This document shows, one piece after another, positions 30,163 to 38,524 of a stretch of 64,000 nucleotides of DNA. Source of the stretch: an uncultured Oscillospiraceae bacterium (GTDB lineage: Bacteria > Bacillota > Clostridia > Oscillospirales > Ruminococcaceae); contig CANNTZ010000001.1 of NCBI GenBank assembly GCA_947522735.1, positions 42,846 to 106,845 of the forward strand, read 5' to 3'. The notes under the pieces were generated by a model, which was not told the origin of the DNA, did no database searches, and was given only the letters and a program-made list of their open reading frames with translations. The stretch's first letter is position 1. The number at the start of each line of letters is the position of its first letter. Both the position numbers and the translations under genes were made by a program.

Positions 30163-31801
30163 TAAATTCTGCCGTGTGGGCTTTGACAAAAACGGCGTGC
30201 TTAACAGCTTCGAGCCGGTCTGCCCGGACAACTTCAACTTCGCCTACGACGTCGTGGACGAGATGGCGCGCATAGCGCCGGAGCAGCGCGCGATGATCTG
30301 GTGCGACGACGCCGGAAACGAGCGTATATTCACCTTCCGCGACATGAGCCTCTATTCCTCGCGCACCGCGAACTATTTCGCCTCGCTCGGCATCGGCAAG
30401 GGCGACACCGTCCTCGTCATCCTCAAACGGCACTATCAGTTCTGGTTCACCATCCTCGCGCTGCACAAGCTCGGCGCGGTCATCGTTCCCGCCACAAACC
30501 TGCTCACCGAGAAGGATATTGTCTACCGCTGCGACATGGCGGACATCAAGGCGATCGTTTGCAGCGGCAGCGACGGCGTCGCCGAGCATGTCGATACCGC
30601 CGCAGCCAAGCTAAAGCGGCCGGTGATAAAAATCTCCGCCAAGGTATCGCGCAGCGGCTGGGAGGACTTCGACGCCGGCATCGAGCGCTGCTCCGACAGA
30701 TTTGAGCGCCTCCCCAACGACAAGAACGACGACATGCTGCTCTATTTCACCTCCGGCACCTCCGGCTATCCCAAGATGGTCGTCCACAGCTTCACCTATC
30801 CCATCGGCCACATCATCACCGGCCGCTTCTGGCACAACATCACAGCCGAGGATATCCATCTCACCGTCGCCGAGACCGGCTGGGGCAAGGCGGTCTGGGG
30901 CAAGCTCTACGGCCAGTGGTTTGCCGGAGCCACCGTCTTTGTCTACGACTTCGACAAATTCAAGCCGCGTGACCTGCTCGAAAAGATCGAGCAGTACCGC
31001 ATCACCTCCTTCTGCGCGCCCCCGACCATCTACCGCTTCTTCATAAAGGAGGGCATGGAGGGCTTCGACCTCAGCTCGCTGCGCTATGCCACCACCGCCG
31101 GTGAAGCGCTTAACCCCGAGGTATACAGCCGCTTCTACGAGTATACCGGACTTCGTCTGATGGAGGGCTTCGGCCAGACCGAGACGACGCTGCTGCTCTA
31201 CAACGCTCCCGGCACCAACCCCAAGCCCGGCTCTATGGGCAAGCCCTCGCCGATGTATAACGTCTGCCTGCGCGGCGAGGATCTGAAGCCTGTCGCGCCC
31301 GGACAGGTGGGCGAGATCACCGTGACCCCCAACAGCTCCGGCAACGTCGGCCTTTTCAAGCGCTATCACCTCAACGAGCAGAACACCGCCGAGGCATGGC
31401 GCGGCGGCGTCTATCACACCGGCGACACCGCGTGGATGGACGAGGACGGCTTCTACTGGTACGTTGGCCGCACCGACGACGTCATCAAGGCGTCCGGCTA
31501 TCGCATCGGCCCGTTCGAGATCGAGAGCGTGCTCATGGAACACCCTGCCGTGCTGGAATGCGCCGTCACAGGCGCTCCGGATCCCGTCCGCGGACAGGTT
31601 GTCAAGGCGACAGTCGTGCTGATGAAGGGCTACGAGCCGTCCGAGTCGCTCATAAAGGAGCTTCAAGCCTATGTCAAAAAACAGACCGCGCCCTATAAAT
31701 ATCCCCGCATCGTCGAGTTCGTCTCAGAGCTGCCCAAGACCATCAGCGGCAAAATACGCCGCGTTGAGATCCGCAGCAAAGACGAAAAAAATGTAAAATA
31801 A
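30140..31801 (+). CDS. AMP-forming acyl-CoA synthetase (medium-chain/branched-chain type)
   Basis: ATP + carboxylic acid + CoA to acyl-CoA, 553 residues, cytosolic. ANL-superfamily motifs: P-loop YFTSGTSGYPKMVVHS, TTAGEALNPEV, GFGQTETTLLLYN, TGDTAWMDEDGFYWYVGRTDDVIKASGYRIGP, and the catalytic lysine region LPKTISGKIRRVEIR. Closest by eye to the MACS/AcsA-like group, which takes acetate to medium or branched short acids. I chose ATG 30140 because AAGGAGG is at 30124-30130 and the family N-terminus begins there; an upstream in-frame extension to 30074 is unsupported. Being under an Ile-type T-box suggests 2-methylbutyrate or a related branched acid as substrate (inference). Confidence 0.9.
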   Translation: MSLTSLYNKFCRVGFDKNGVLNSFEPVCPDNFNFAYDVVDEMARIAPEQRAMIWCDDAGNERIFTFRDMSLYSSRTANYFASLGIGKGDTVLVILKRHYQFWFTILALHKLGAVIVPATNLLTEKDIVYRCDMADIKAIVCSGSDGVAEHVDTAAAKLKRPVIKISAKVSRSGWEDFDAGIERCSDRFERLPNDKNDDMLLYFTSGTSGYPKMVVHSFTYPIGHIITGRFWHNITAEDIHLTVAETGWGKAVWGKLYGQWFAGATVFVYDFDKFKPRDLLEKIEQYRITSFCAPPTIYRFFIKEGMEGFDLSSLRYATTAGEALNPEVYSRFYEYTGLRLMEGFGQTETTLLLYNAPGTNPKPGSMGKPSPMYNVCLRGEDLKPVAPGQVGEITVTPNSSGNVGLFKRYHLNEQNTAEAWRGGVYHTGDTAWMDEDGFYWYVGRTDDVIKASGYRIGPFEIESVLMEHPAVLECAVTGAPDPVRGQVVKATVVLMKGYEPSESLIKELQAYVKKQTAPYKYPRIVEFVSELPKTISGKIRRVEIRSKDEKNVK

Positions 31802-31835
31802 TACATCACAGCTGCATATTTGTCCCTATTCCACT

Positions 31836-31870
31836 CACGGTACCGCTTTAAAACGGTACCGTGTTTTGTT
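31836..31870 (+). terminator. Terminator after the acyl-CoA ligase
   Basis: CACGGTACCG (31836-31845) pairs perfectly with CGGTACCGTG (31854-31863), followed by TTTTGTT. Confidence 0.92.
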
Positions 31871-31958
31871 AAAAATCACAGTAATCGCACCGTTTCGCCC
31901 TTGGAAATGAAAAGCTTACACCAACTTTCAAATTCCCCCAAAAACTTTGAATTTTCTC

Positions 31959-31987
31959 TTGCTTTTGACCTGTCCTTGCGTTATAAT
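31959..31987 (+). promoter_or_regulatory. Promoter of the lysine-riboswitch transcript
   Basis: TTGCTT (31959-31964), 17-bp spacer, TATAAT (31982-31987). Transcription would begin a few bases before the aptamer. Confidence 0.7.
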
Positions 31988-32000
31988 AAATCTCAGAAAT

Positions 32001-32157
32001 GATAGAGGCGCGGCTTTCATCAGTATTGCGGAGGATGCCCGGAAAGGCTCCGCAGGAAAGGGAACGCCGCCGAAATCCGACGGGGATTTTCCGGTTCCGC
32101 CGGGTTGGGATGCGACAGAATATGCCGCGTACTGTCACAAATTGTGGAGAGCTATCG
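32001..32157 (+). ncRNA. Lysine riboswitch (L-box) aptamer
   Basis: Conserved L-box elements occur in order: GATAGAGGCGCG, AGTAT, GGAAAGG, GAAAGGGAACGCCGCCGAA, GCCGGGTTGGGATGCGACAG, ACTGTCAC, and TGGAGAGCTATC, whose end pairs with the opening GATAG to close P1. Lysine binding should favour the terminator at 32205-32230 and switch off the transporter gene downstream. Confidence 0.95.
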
Positions 32158-32204
32158 TGTTTGATCGTCATATTGTGCGGATATCCCGTATTCTATTGAT
32201 CTTT

Positions 32205-32230
32205 GGACTGCGTTAGCTCGCAGTCCTTTT
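32205..32230 (+). terminator. Riboswitch expression-platform terminator
   Basis: GGACTGCG (32205-32212), loop TTAGCT, CGCAGTCC (32219-32226), then TTTTCATTTTT. Confidence 0.9.
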
Positions 32231-32266
32231 CATTTTTAACTTATATTTATTCAAGGAGTTGTTCTT

Positions 32267-33901
32267 ATGAAGAAAAAGCTGCTCATACTCGGCGCCGTCA
32301 TCCTGATGATTGTCATGGGCACCCTCACCGTCTTTGCCGACGACGCGTCCGGCGAGACCAACCGCTTTATCGCCACCTTCTGGTCGCTCGTGCCGCCGAT
32401 AGTCGCTATCGTGCTCGCGCTCATCACCAAGGAGGTCTACAGCTCGCTGTTCATCGGCATCGTCGTCGGCGCGCTGTTCTACAACAACTTCAACGTCGTC
32501 GGAACCATCGACAGCGTCGTTAGAGACGGACTGATCTCCGCCATAGAGGGAACCGCCGGCATCTTCCTGTTCCTCGTCATCCTTGGCATCCTGGTCGCGC
32601 TCATCAACAAGACCGGCGGCTCGGCGGCGTTCGGCAATTGGGCGCGGGCCCACATCCGGACCCGCGTGGGCGCAGCGCTCTGCACCTTTGCGCTGGGCGT
32701 GCTGATCTTCATCGACGACTACTTCAACTGCCTCACCGTCGGCTCGGTCATGCGTCCCGTCACCGATTCGCATAAGATAAGCCGTGCAAAGCTCTCCTAT
32801 CTCATCGACGCCACCGCGGCCCCTGTCTGCATGATAGCCCCGATCTCCTCCTGGGCGGCCGCCGTCTCGGAATACACCTCCGGCGTCACCAATGCGGCGG
32901 GCAAGCAGATATCCAGCCTCGCGCTGTTCTGCAAGGCCATTCCCTATAACTTCTATTCGCTGCTCACCTTTGTTTTCATCATTGCCATCACTCTGATGAA
33001 GTTTGATTACGGCCCGATGAAGAAGCACGAGGACAACGCCCTGAAGGGCGACCTGTTCACCTTCGGCTCCGAGGTCGTCTCCAAGGAGGACGTGGATGAG
33101 GGCAACAGCAACGGCAAGGTGCTCGACCTCGTTCTGCCAATCGTTGTGCTCATCATCCTCTCGGTTGTCGCGCTCATATATATCGGAGAGTTCTTCACAG
33201 CCGGCTCTGCCTATCATCTCGACTTTGCAGGCTCCTTCAGCAACACGGACGCCACCCTCGGCCTGCCTCTCGGCGGCATCGTCACGCTGGTTCTGACCGT
33301 TATCTACCTGATCTGCCGCCGCCTCATCAGCTTCAAGGAAGCGATGGCCTGCGTGCCAAAGGGCTTTATCGCAATGGTTCCCGCCATACTCATCCTGACA
33401 ATGGCGACCTCGCTGAAAAACATGACCAACCTGCTTGAATCAGACCAGTTCGTCAAGAATGCGCTGGCGAACGCCGGCTCGCTGCACAATTTCCTGCCCG
33501 CCATAATTTTCCTCGTCGCCTGCGGCATATCATTTGCAACCGGCACCTCATGGGGCACCTTCGGCATCCTCATCCCGATAGTCCTCAACGTCTTTGCGCC
33601 GGGCAGCGAGCTTATGATAATCGGCATGTCAGCCTGCCTCGCCGGCTCTGTCTGCGGCGACCACTGCTCCCCCATCTCCGATACCACCATCATGTCCTCG
33701 GCGGGCGCGCAGTGTGAGCACGTCAACCACGTCTCCACCCAGCTTCCCTATGCGCTCACCGTCGCCGCCGTCTCCTTTGTCGCCTACGTTATCACCGGCT
33801 TTGTCCAGAATTGGCTCATAGCCCTGCCCATCGGCATCGTCCTTATGCTGCTGACGCTGTTCGCGATACGCTTTATCGGCAGAAAGCCCGCAAGGGCCTG
33901 A
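32267..33901 (+). CDS. NhaC-superfamily transporter, probable lysine permease (LysW-like)
   Basis: 544-residue integral membrane protein of the Na+/H+ antiporter NhaC family, about 12 hydrophobic segments. N-terminal ~25 residues are a signal-like hydrophobic stretch ending FADDASG. Conserved polar membrane motifs include IDDYFNCLTVGSVMRPVTD and GTSWGTFGILIPI plus GSVCGDHCSPISDTTIMSSAG, all typical of NhaC proteins. Direct control by a lysine riboswitch matches the LysW group of NhaC-like proteins previously proposed as lysine transporters from the same association. Transport of lysine is thus inferred from regulation; transport direction and coupling ion are not visible. AAGGAG lies before the ATG. 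Confidence 0.88.
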   Translation: MKKKLLILGAVILMIVMGTLTVFADDASGETNRFIATFWSLVPPIVAIVLALITKEVYSSLFIGIVVGALFYNNFNVVGTIDSVVRDGLISAIEGTAGIFLFLVILGILVALINKTGGSAAFGNWARAHIRTRVGAALCTFALGVLIFIDDYFNCLTVGSVMRPVTDSHKISRAKLSYLIDATAAPVCMIAPISSWAAAVSEYTSGVTNAAGKQISSLALFCKAIPYNFYSLLTFVFIIAITLMKFDYGPMKKHEDNALKGDLFTFGSEVVSKEDVDEGNSNGKVLDLVLPIVVLIILSVVALIYIGEFFTAGSAYHLDFAGSFSNTDATLGLPLGGIVTLVLTVIYLICRRLISFKEAMACVPKGFIAMVPAILILTMATSLKNMTNLLESDQFVKNALANAGSLHNFLPAIIFLVACGISFATGTSWGTFGILIPIVLNVFAPGSELMIIGMSACLAGSVCGDHCSPISDTTIMSSAGAQCEHVNHVSTQLPYALTVAAVSFVAYVITGFVQNWLIALPIGIVLMLLTLFAIRFIGRKPARA

Positions 33902-33964
33902 GGCGTCCCTTTACAGTCTCCGCAACAAAAGCGGACTAAGTCCCGAAAAACTAACCGAACAAAA

Positions 33965-34006
33965 AACGCCTCCTGTTGCAGAGTGGAAGCTGCAACAGTG
34001 GGCGTT
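33965..34006 (-). terminator. Minus-strand terminator-like hairpin
   Basis: AACGCC (33965-33970) pairs with GGCGTT (34001-34006), enclosing CTGTTGCAG/CTGCAACAG (33973-33981 with 33990-33998). On the minus strand it ends GGCGTTTTTTG. The minus-strand side has no gene that would need it. Confidence 0.7.
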
Positions 34007-34163
34007 GTCATGCCCGGTGAACGAGCGTCTCGGCGCATGTTTTTGCTTCCCGAGCCTTGCTCGACGTCTTCAGGCGTCCGTCCATGAGCCGAAAAAAGAA
34101 AGCGAAAGCAGCAAGGAGGTCTCCCGACTGGCAACCAAAGCCCGAAAACCAACGCCGCAGAAA

Positions 34164-34187
34164 AAAGCCCCCGATATTACGGGCTTT
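34164..34187 (-). terminator. Second minus-strand terminator-like hairpin
   Basis: AAAGCCC (34164-34170) pairs with GGGCTTT (34181-34187); on the minus strand it is followed by six T. It could weakly serve the plus strand as well. Confidence 0.55.
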
Positions 34188-34283
34188 ATCCTCATCATTC
34201 GCATATTTACAGCGTTTCCTTCCGCCTGAGCCTCTTTTCCTTGGATACCGTTATTCAGCATAATAGCTCTTTTCCGCCTGTTG

Positions 34284-34312
34284 TTTACACAGGCGCGGCG
34301 CGATGCTATAAT
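34284..34312 (+). promoter_or_regulatory. Promoter of the alpha/beta hydrolase gene
   Basis: TTTACA (34284-34289), 17-bp spacer, TATAAT (34307-34312); AAGGAG precedes the ATG at 34357. Confidence 0.8.
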
Positions 34313-34356
34313 ATTATAGCGAAAATATCATTATATATAAAGGAGCTGCATTATTC

Positions 34357-35553
34357 ATGGATCTCGAAAGCGTCAAGAATATAATCCCCGTTGCGCACCG
34401 TCTGCCGGAGCTTGACCCGGACGGCGAGTTTGCCGGAATCACCGCGCTCACCTTTGACGCAATGCCGCGTCACGGAAAAAAGACGATGTCCTTCGCCTAT
34501 ATCGGCTTCCCCGCAGGCGCCTCTCCGGAGCAGCCCGTCCCCGGAATCGTGCTGGTTCACGGCGGCCGCGGCCACGCCTACCGCCACTGGATAAGGCTGT
34601 GGAACTCCCGCGGCTATGCGGCGATAGCCCTTGACAACACCGGTTATTTTCCGCGCTTCCGCAACGCCGACGACGATTTCGAGTGGTCGCACGGCGTTCC
34701 CCCGCGCTATAACGACGGCTCCTACACCGATACGCCTGACAACGACAACATGGCGTCCTCCTCCGGCGCGCCCGAGGATATGTGGATGTATCATGCCGTC
34801 TGCCAGACCATCCTTGCGCACAGCCTGCTCCGCGCCGATCCGAGAGTCAACGGCAGGATCGGCATCACCGGGATATCCTGGGGCGGCGTGATATCCTCCC
34901 TTGTCATCGGCTATGACGACCGCTTTGCTTTCGCCGTGCCGGTCTACGGCTCCGGCTATCTTGACGCCGCCTATTCCGAGTTTGGCAGGACATTCTCCGG
35001 CGACGCTACGCGCAGACTTTGGAGCGCCGCCACGCGCTTTGACCGCGTCAACATGCCGGTGCTGTGGCAGTGCTGGAACGAGGATCGCATCTTCTCCGTC
35101 AACTCAAACTCGCTGAGCTATCTCGCCACCGTCCGTAACAATCCGCACACCCGCCTTTGCATCCGCAACGGTATGGGACACTCCCACTCGGAGGGCTGGG
35201 CGCCACCGGAGGCTATGCTGTTCGCCGATTCCGCAGTGCGCGGCACGCCGGAGCTGACCGGCTTTGCAGTGCAGCCGTCCGGGCGCGTGATAGACGCTGT
35301 GCTCACTGCGAGCGGCGATATCTCCGCGCGGCTCTGCTACATAGACAAGTCGATGAGCTACACCTTCTCTTATGAAAACGGCGTGCTCGTCTCCACTCTT
35401 GATCAGCGTTGGCGCTTCGCTCCGCTCTCCGTATCCGGAAGCCGCGTGACCGGCGAGGTTCCGCCGGACGCAGCCGCCTATTATATCGAGCTAACGACCC
35501 GTGCAGGCGGCGTCGAATATGTGACCTCCTCCGTCTTTGTCGAGTTTATCTGA
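34357..35553 (+). CDS. Alpha/beta-hydrolase, acetyl-xylan-esterase/dienelactone-hydrolase-like
   Basis: 398-residue cytosolic hydrolase with no signal peptide. Oxyanion/early motif IVLVHGGRGHAYRHWIRLW, nucleophile elbow GITGISWGGVISSLVIGYD (Ser in GISWG), late His region GMGHSHSEG. The last ~100 residues look like a small beta-domain (VQPSGRVIDAVL onward) that is not part of the core fold. The overall arrangement resembles acetyl xylan esterase (CE7-like) or peptidase S15/S9-like hydrolases. Monocistronic, with its own promoter. Substrate unknown: esters of plant polysaccharide or short-chain acyl groups are guesses. Confidence 0.8.
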   Translation: MDLESVKNIIPVAHRLPELDPDGEFAGITALTFDAMPRHGKKTMSFAYIGFPAGASPEQPVPGIVLVHGGRGHAYRHWIRLWNSRGYAAIALDNTGYFPRFRNADDDFEWSHGVPPRYNDGSYTDTPDNDNMASSSGAPEDMWMYHAVCQTILAHSLLRADPRVNGRIGITGISWGGVISSLVIGYDDRFAFAVPVYGSGYLDAAYSEFGRTFSGDATRRLWSAATRFDRVNMPVLWQCWNEDRIFSVNSNSLSYLATVRNNPHTRLCIRNGMGHSHSEGWAPPEAMLFADSAVRGTPELTGFAVQPSGRVIDAVLTASGDISARLCYIDKSMSYTFSYENGVLVSTLDQRWRFAPLSVSGSRVTGEVPPDAAAYYIELTTRAGGVEYVTSSVFVEFI

Positions 35554-35885
35554 CCGCGCCGCTGCGCTTGACATTCTCAATTTCAAAAACGTACAATATA
35601 TTCGCCGCGAACGAGCCGCCAGAATACACCCGGCGCCGGAAGGGAGCACCGCCGGCCGCGGAGCCTTGGGATTTCAGGCCGCCGTGCAAAAGCCTGCTCT
35701 CCTGCGCCTCCGTTGTGCCGCTGCTTTTTCTCGGCGCCAGCCACCTCAGGATACCCCCACGTGCTCAATGGATCGCATGGAACTGAGCATCCGGCTCGCT
35801 CCGTTTGAGCCGCGCGGACAGACTTTAGCGCAGATGAAAATGCCCCCTGACAGCGTCGTGCTGTCAGGGGGCGCCTTTATGCGCG
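35554..35885. other. Intergenic region, no gene seen
   Basis: 332 bp of GC-rich sequence between the hydrolase and the convergent lipoprotein gene. No domain-bearing frame was found. It contains the terminator at 35843-35871. Confidence 0.7.
35843..35871 (-). terminator. Terminator of the ceramidase-like gene (possibly bidirectional)
   Basis: CCCCCTGACAGC (35843-35854), loop of 5, GCTGTCAGGGGG (35860-35871): 12 perfect pairs. Minus-strand tail GCATTTTC, plus-strand tail GCGCCTTTAT. Confidence 0.85.
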
Positions 35886-37529
35886 TCATTTTTCCGCGAC
35901 GAACTCTACTCCGTAGACGTCGACGGGCAGCGCGGATATGTCCGTTTCACCCATATATGCGCTTTGCACCGTCACCTGCGCGCTTGAGAAAGCTATCCCG
36001 TCGAGGAAGATCCCAAGATAGTTCACCGAGTTGCCGGTAAAGCTCTGTGAATAGCGCTCCTTTCCGTTTTCATCGAACAGCCGCACGGTAAAATCCGACG
36101 CGCAGTCGGTGCGGTACCGCTGTCCAAAGCTCACCACCAGCTTATCCGGCTTTATCGTCCCGCCGTAATCGAAGCTGTAGACGCCCTCTCCGGACGGCTC
36201 CGACCTCTCGCCGCGCAGCCTGTTTATCCTCACACCCTTGAAGCCGCAAAGGCCGTTTATCAGCTTTTCGTAAAATATCTCCTCAGTCTGCGCGTCGAAT
36301 GCCGTTTTGTAGGGCTGGCACTCCGCCTCGTTCTCCGCATTTTCAAAGGTCTCCCGCGTCGGAATATAGCCGCTCCAAAGGCGCACGCCGCCTGCCGGCA
36401 GGACATGCCTGTACGGAGCCTCCGCCTTGAGGTGCGCGCCGGTGATCGAAAACGCCTCGTAATTAACGCCAACAAAAACGATGTCGCCGAAGCTCGACAG
36501 CGTGATATACAGCGGAAGCTTGTCGTTGTTCCCGAAATATTGCTCGAACCGGCGATCAGCCACGTTGGTCTCAAGGCTGTCCGTGAGCATTTTCGATTGC
36601 AGCTCGCCGCGGTGCTCCACCGTCTCGACGCCGCTGTAGCAGCTCATGACCTCCTCTCCAAAGCTCTCCCCAGCCGCTTGCAGCTCCTCGAGGCTGCGCA
36701 CATAGTATTCGTCGTTATATATAGGCCCGGAGTTTCCATAAAATCCATTTATGTGCATTGCTACAAACTCAGGATTCTCCCCGGCCATCTGCTGCTCAAT
36801 ATATCTGCTGGCATATCCGGTGAACTCGCAGTTAAGCTGATCCCAGTGCTCGATGTTTCCCGGCCCGTTTCCGTACATTGTGTTGTGTATCGGAACCGAA
36901 TAGATCATCCCCATCGGCCTGCCGCTGCCGCTCTCGTCAAAGCGCACAACCGTCATCAGCGCGTCATAGGGCGTTCGCTTGTTTATGGTATACCAAGGAC
37001 TGCGGCTTACTCCGTACTGTGTAGATATCACACCCACCCCGACCGACACCGGGGTCAGCGATTCGAACGCCCGCTTCACTCCCTCGATTATGGTCTTTTC
37101 CTGCGTCCTGCTCATGGTGCGCATCGCCTGATGGTTGTGTGTGTTGCACAGTATCACGTCCTCGACCTCAAGCTCCGCCTCTTTCGCGACGTTGTTGAGG
37201 AAGAACATCGAAAACGACGACTGTGCGCCGTCAATGCCCACTGCAGAGATGACCGTCTCGGTGTTTATAAACACCGTCCTTTTACCGTCTTTTTCCAGCG
37301 CAAGTATCCGCGCGCGGATATCCGAGGTGAAATCCTCCGGCATATTTGCGTAGCAGCTCTCTTCGCGGCCACCGTAGCCTTCAAGGAAAACGCTTTTATC
37401 CGGCGTTATATCCACCGTCGTCATCGCCGCCCTCAGTTGCTCTTTTTTCGTCCCGCCGCAGCCGCCAAGCGCACCCAGCACAAGCATTGCAGCAAGGATA
37501 AAGGATAACGTTCTCCAAAAGCTTTTCAC
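35886..37529 (-). CDS. Lipoprotein with neutral/alkaline ceramidase-like domain
   Basis: 547 residues. The signal peptide (MKSFWRTLSFILAAMLVLGALGGC) has a lipobox ending at Cys24, so it is exported and lipid-anchored. From residue ~35, AAMTTVDITPDKSVFLEGYGGR is the opening pattern of the neutral ceramidase N-terminal domain, and ILCNTHNHQAMR carries the His pair expected for a zinc site, with YSVPIHNTMYG and MHINGFYGNSGP following. The C-terminal ~100 residues resemble a beta-sandwich carbohydrate/accessory domain. True ceramidase activity is not certain; many gut Firmicutes members are uncharacterised. Monocistronic, with promoter at 37579-37607. Confidence 0.78.
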   Translation of the reverse strand: MKSFWRTLSFILAAMLVLGALGGCGGTKKEQLRAAMTTVDITPDKSVFLEGYGGREESCYANMPEDFTSDIRARILALEKDGKRTVFINTETVISAVGIDGAQSSFSMFFLNNVAKEAELEVEDVILCNTHNHQAMRTMSRTQEKTIIEGVKRAFESLTPVSVGVGVISTQYGVSRSPWYTINKRTPYDALMTVVRFDESGSGRPMGMIYSVPIHNTMYGNGPGNIEHWDQLNCEFTGYASRYIEQQMAGENPEFVAMHINGFYGNSGPIYNDEYYVRSLEELQAAGESFGEEVMSCYSGVETVEHRGELQSKMLTDSLETNVADRRFEQYFGNNDKLPLYITLSSFGDIVFVGVNYEAFSITGAHLKAEAPYRHVLPAGGVRLWSGYIPTRETFENAENEAECQPYKTAFDAQTEEIFYEKLINGLCGFKGVRINRLRGERSEPSGEGVYSFDYGGTIKPDKLVVSFGQRYRTDCASDFTVRLFDENGKERYSQSFTGNSVNYLGIFLDGIAFSSAQVTVQSAYMGETDISALPVDVYGVEFVAEK

Positions 37530-37578
37530 TTTAACCCCTCCTTATCGTCTTTACACCCTTACACCTTCTTTCGCTTAT

Positions 37579-37607
37579 ATATTAGCATGTCTCTATATAT
37601 ATGTCAA
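37579..37607 (-). promoter_or_regulatory. Promoter of the ceramidase-like lipoprotein gene
   Basis: Minus strand TTGACA (37607-37602), 17-bp spacer, TAATAT (37584-37579). Confidence 0.78.
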
Positions 37608-37761
37608 TAATAAAAATATATAATATATTTATATATCTCGCCCGCCATACTGCACAGTTGTTACAATGCGTAATTGTGCAGTATTTTTCCAGCTTTCTAA
37701 AAAATTCACTTACATTTTTCCCTATAATATGATAAAATATAATAGAGGAGAGCGATATTTT

Positions 37762-38265
37762 ATGTATAGTATAGGAGAGATCATCGTTTATGGCAGCACC
37801 GGCGTCTGCCGCATAGTCGATATCGCCCCGTCTACGCGTCCACACGTCGGAAACGTGCCCTATTACACCCTGAAGCCGCTCTATCAGGACGGCTTGATTT
37901 ACGCGCCGGTCGGCAGCGACAAAATTTACATCAGGCGCGTCATCACGCGCGAGCAGGCGGAAAGACTGATCGACACCATCCCGGACGTTCAGGCGGAGCT
38001 TTTCAGCTCCAACAACCGCCAGCAGCTCATCGACCGCTATCAGTCGGCGTTTTCCGCCCACGACTGCGCCGGCCTTATAGAGCTGATAAAGTCAATCCGC
38101 CACAAAAAGCAGTATGCCGACTCGCATCACCGCCGTCTCGGCCAGCTCGATCTGCGCTATATGAAGCGCGCCGAGGAGCTGCTCTACGGCGAGCTGTCCG
38201 TCGCGCTCGGTATCCCGAAGGAGGATGTTCCGGGCTATATCGAGCGGCGCATCGGTAAAAAATGA
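37762..38265 (+). CDS. CarD/CdnL-type transcriptional regulator (TRCF-like domain)
   Basis: 167-residue RNA-polymerase-binding factor of the CarD_CdnL_TRCF family. The N-terminal Tudor-like RNAP-interaction domain spans ~1-60 (YSIGEIIVYGSTGVCRIVDI, YYTLKPLYQDGLIYAPV), followed by an all-helical C-terminal domain. Known relatives stabilise open complexes, often at rRNA promoters. Start ATG 37762 has GAGGAG upstream at 37745-37750; the frame is open upstream but lacks similarity. Monocistronic: no close neighbour on the same strand, terminator at 38277-38320. Confidence 0.9.
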   Translation: MYSIGEIIVYGSTGVCRIVDIAPSTRPHVGNVPYYTLKPLYQDGLIYAPVGSDKIYIRRVITREQAERLIDTIPDVQAELFSSNNRQQLIDRYQSAFSAHDCAGLIELIKSIRHKKQYADSHHRRLGQLDLRYMKRAEELLYGELSVALGIPKEDVPGYIERRIGKK

Positions 38266-38276
38266 GGCGGATCTGA

Positions 38277-38320
38277 AAACCGGCCGAACGCGCCCACTCT
38301 CAGGCTGTCCGACCGGTTTT
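38277..38320 (+). terminator. Terminator after the CarD-type gene
   Basis: AAAACCGG (38277-38284) pairs with CCGGTTTT (38313-38320); the long loop contains further pairing. The rest of 38321-38524 has no gene; a second plus-strand hairpin with T-rich tail lies near 38493-38523. Confidence 0.65.
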
Positions 38321-38524
38321 GCTTCCCGTCTTTATTTTTTCGCTGCAAATTTGCTCCTGTCCACGCCGCACAGCGGACAAACGAAGTCCCTCGGAGGCTC
38401 CTCCAAGCTCACCCATCCCGTCGTCGACCTCGCCACACCTTGTCACAACCCCAGCCGCAGACCGCGCGCACATCCTCTGCATATCCTCTTCCGGCCGTGG
38501 ATACTCCGCGGCCTTTGCTTTTTG

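Larger units (their letters stand above)
33902..34356. other. Gene-free region with two minus-strand terminator-like hairpins
   Basis: 455 bp between the transporter and the esterase. No supported gene on either strand. It holds hairpins at 33965-34006 and 34164-34187, both followed by T-runs on the minus strand, and the esterase promoter at 34284-34312. Stop-free minus-strand stretches have no homology I recognise. Confidence 0.7.
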
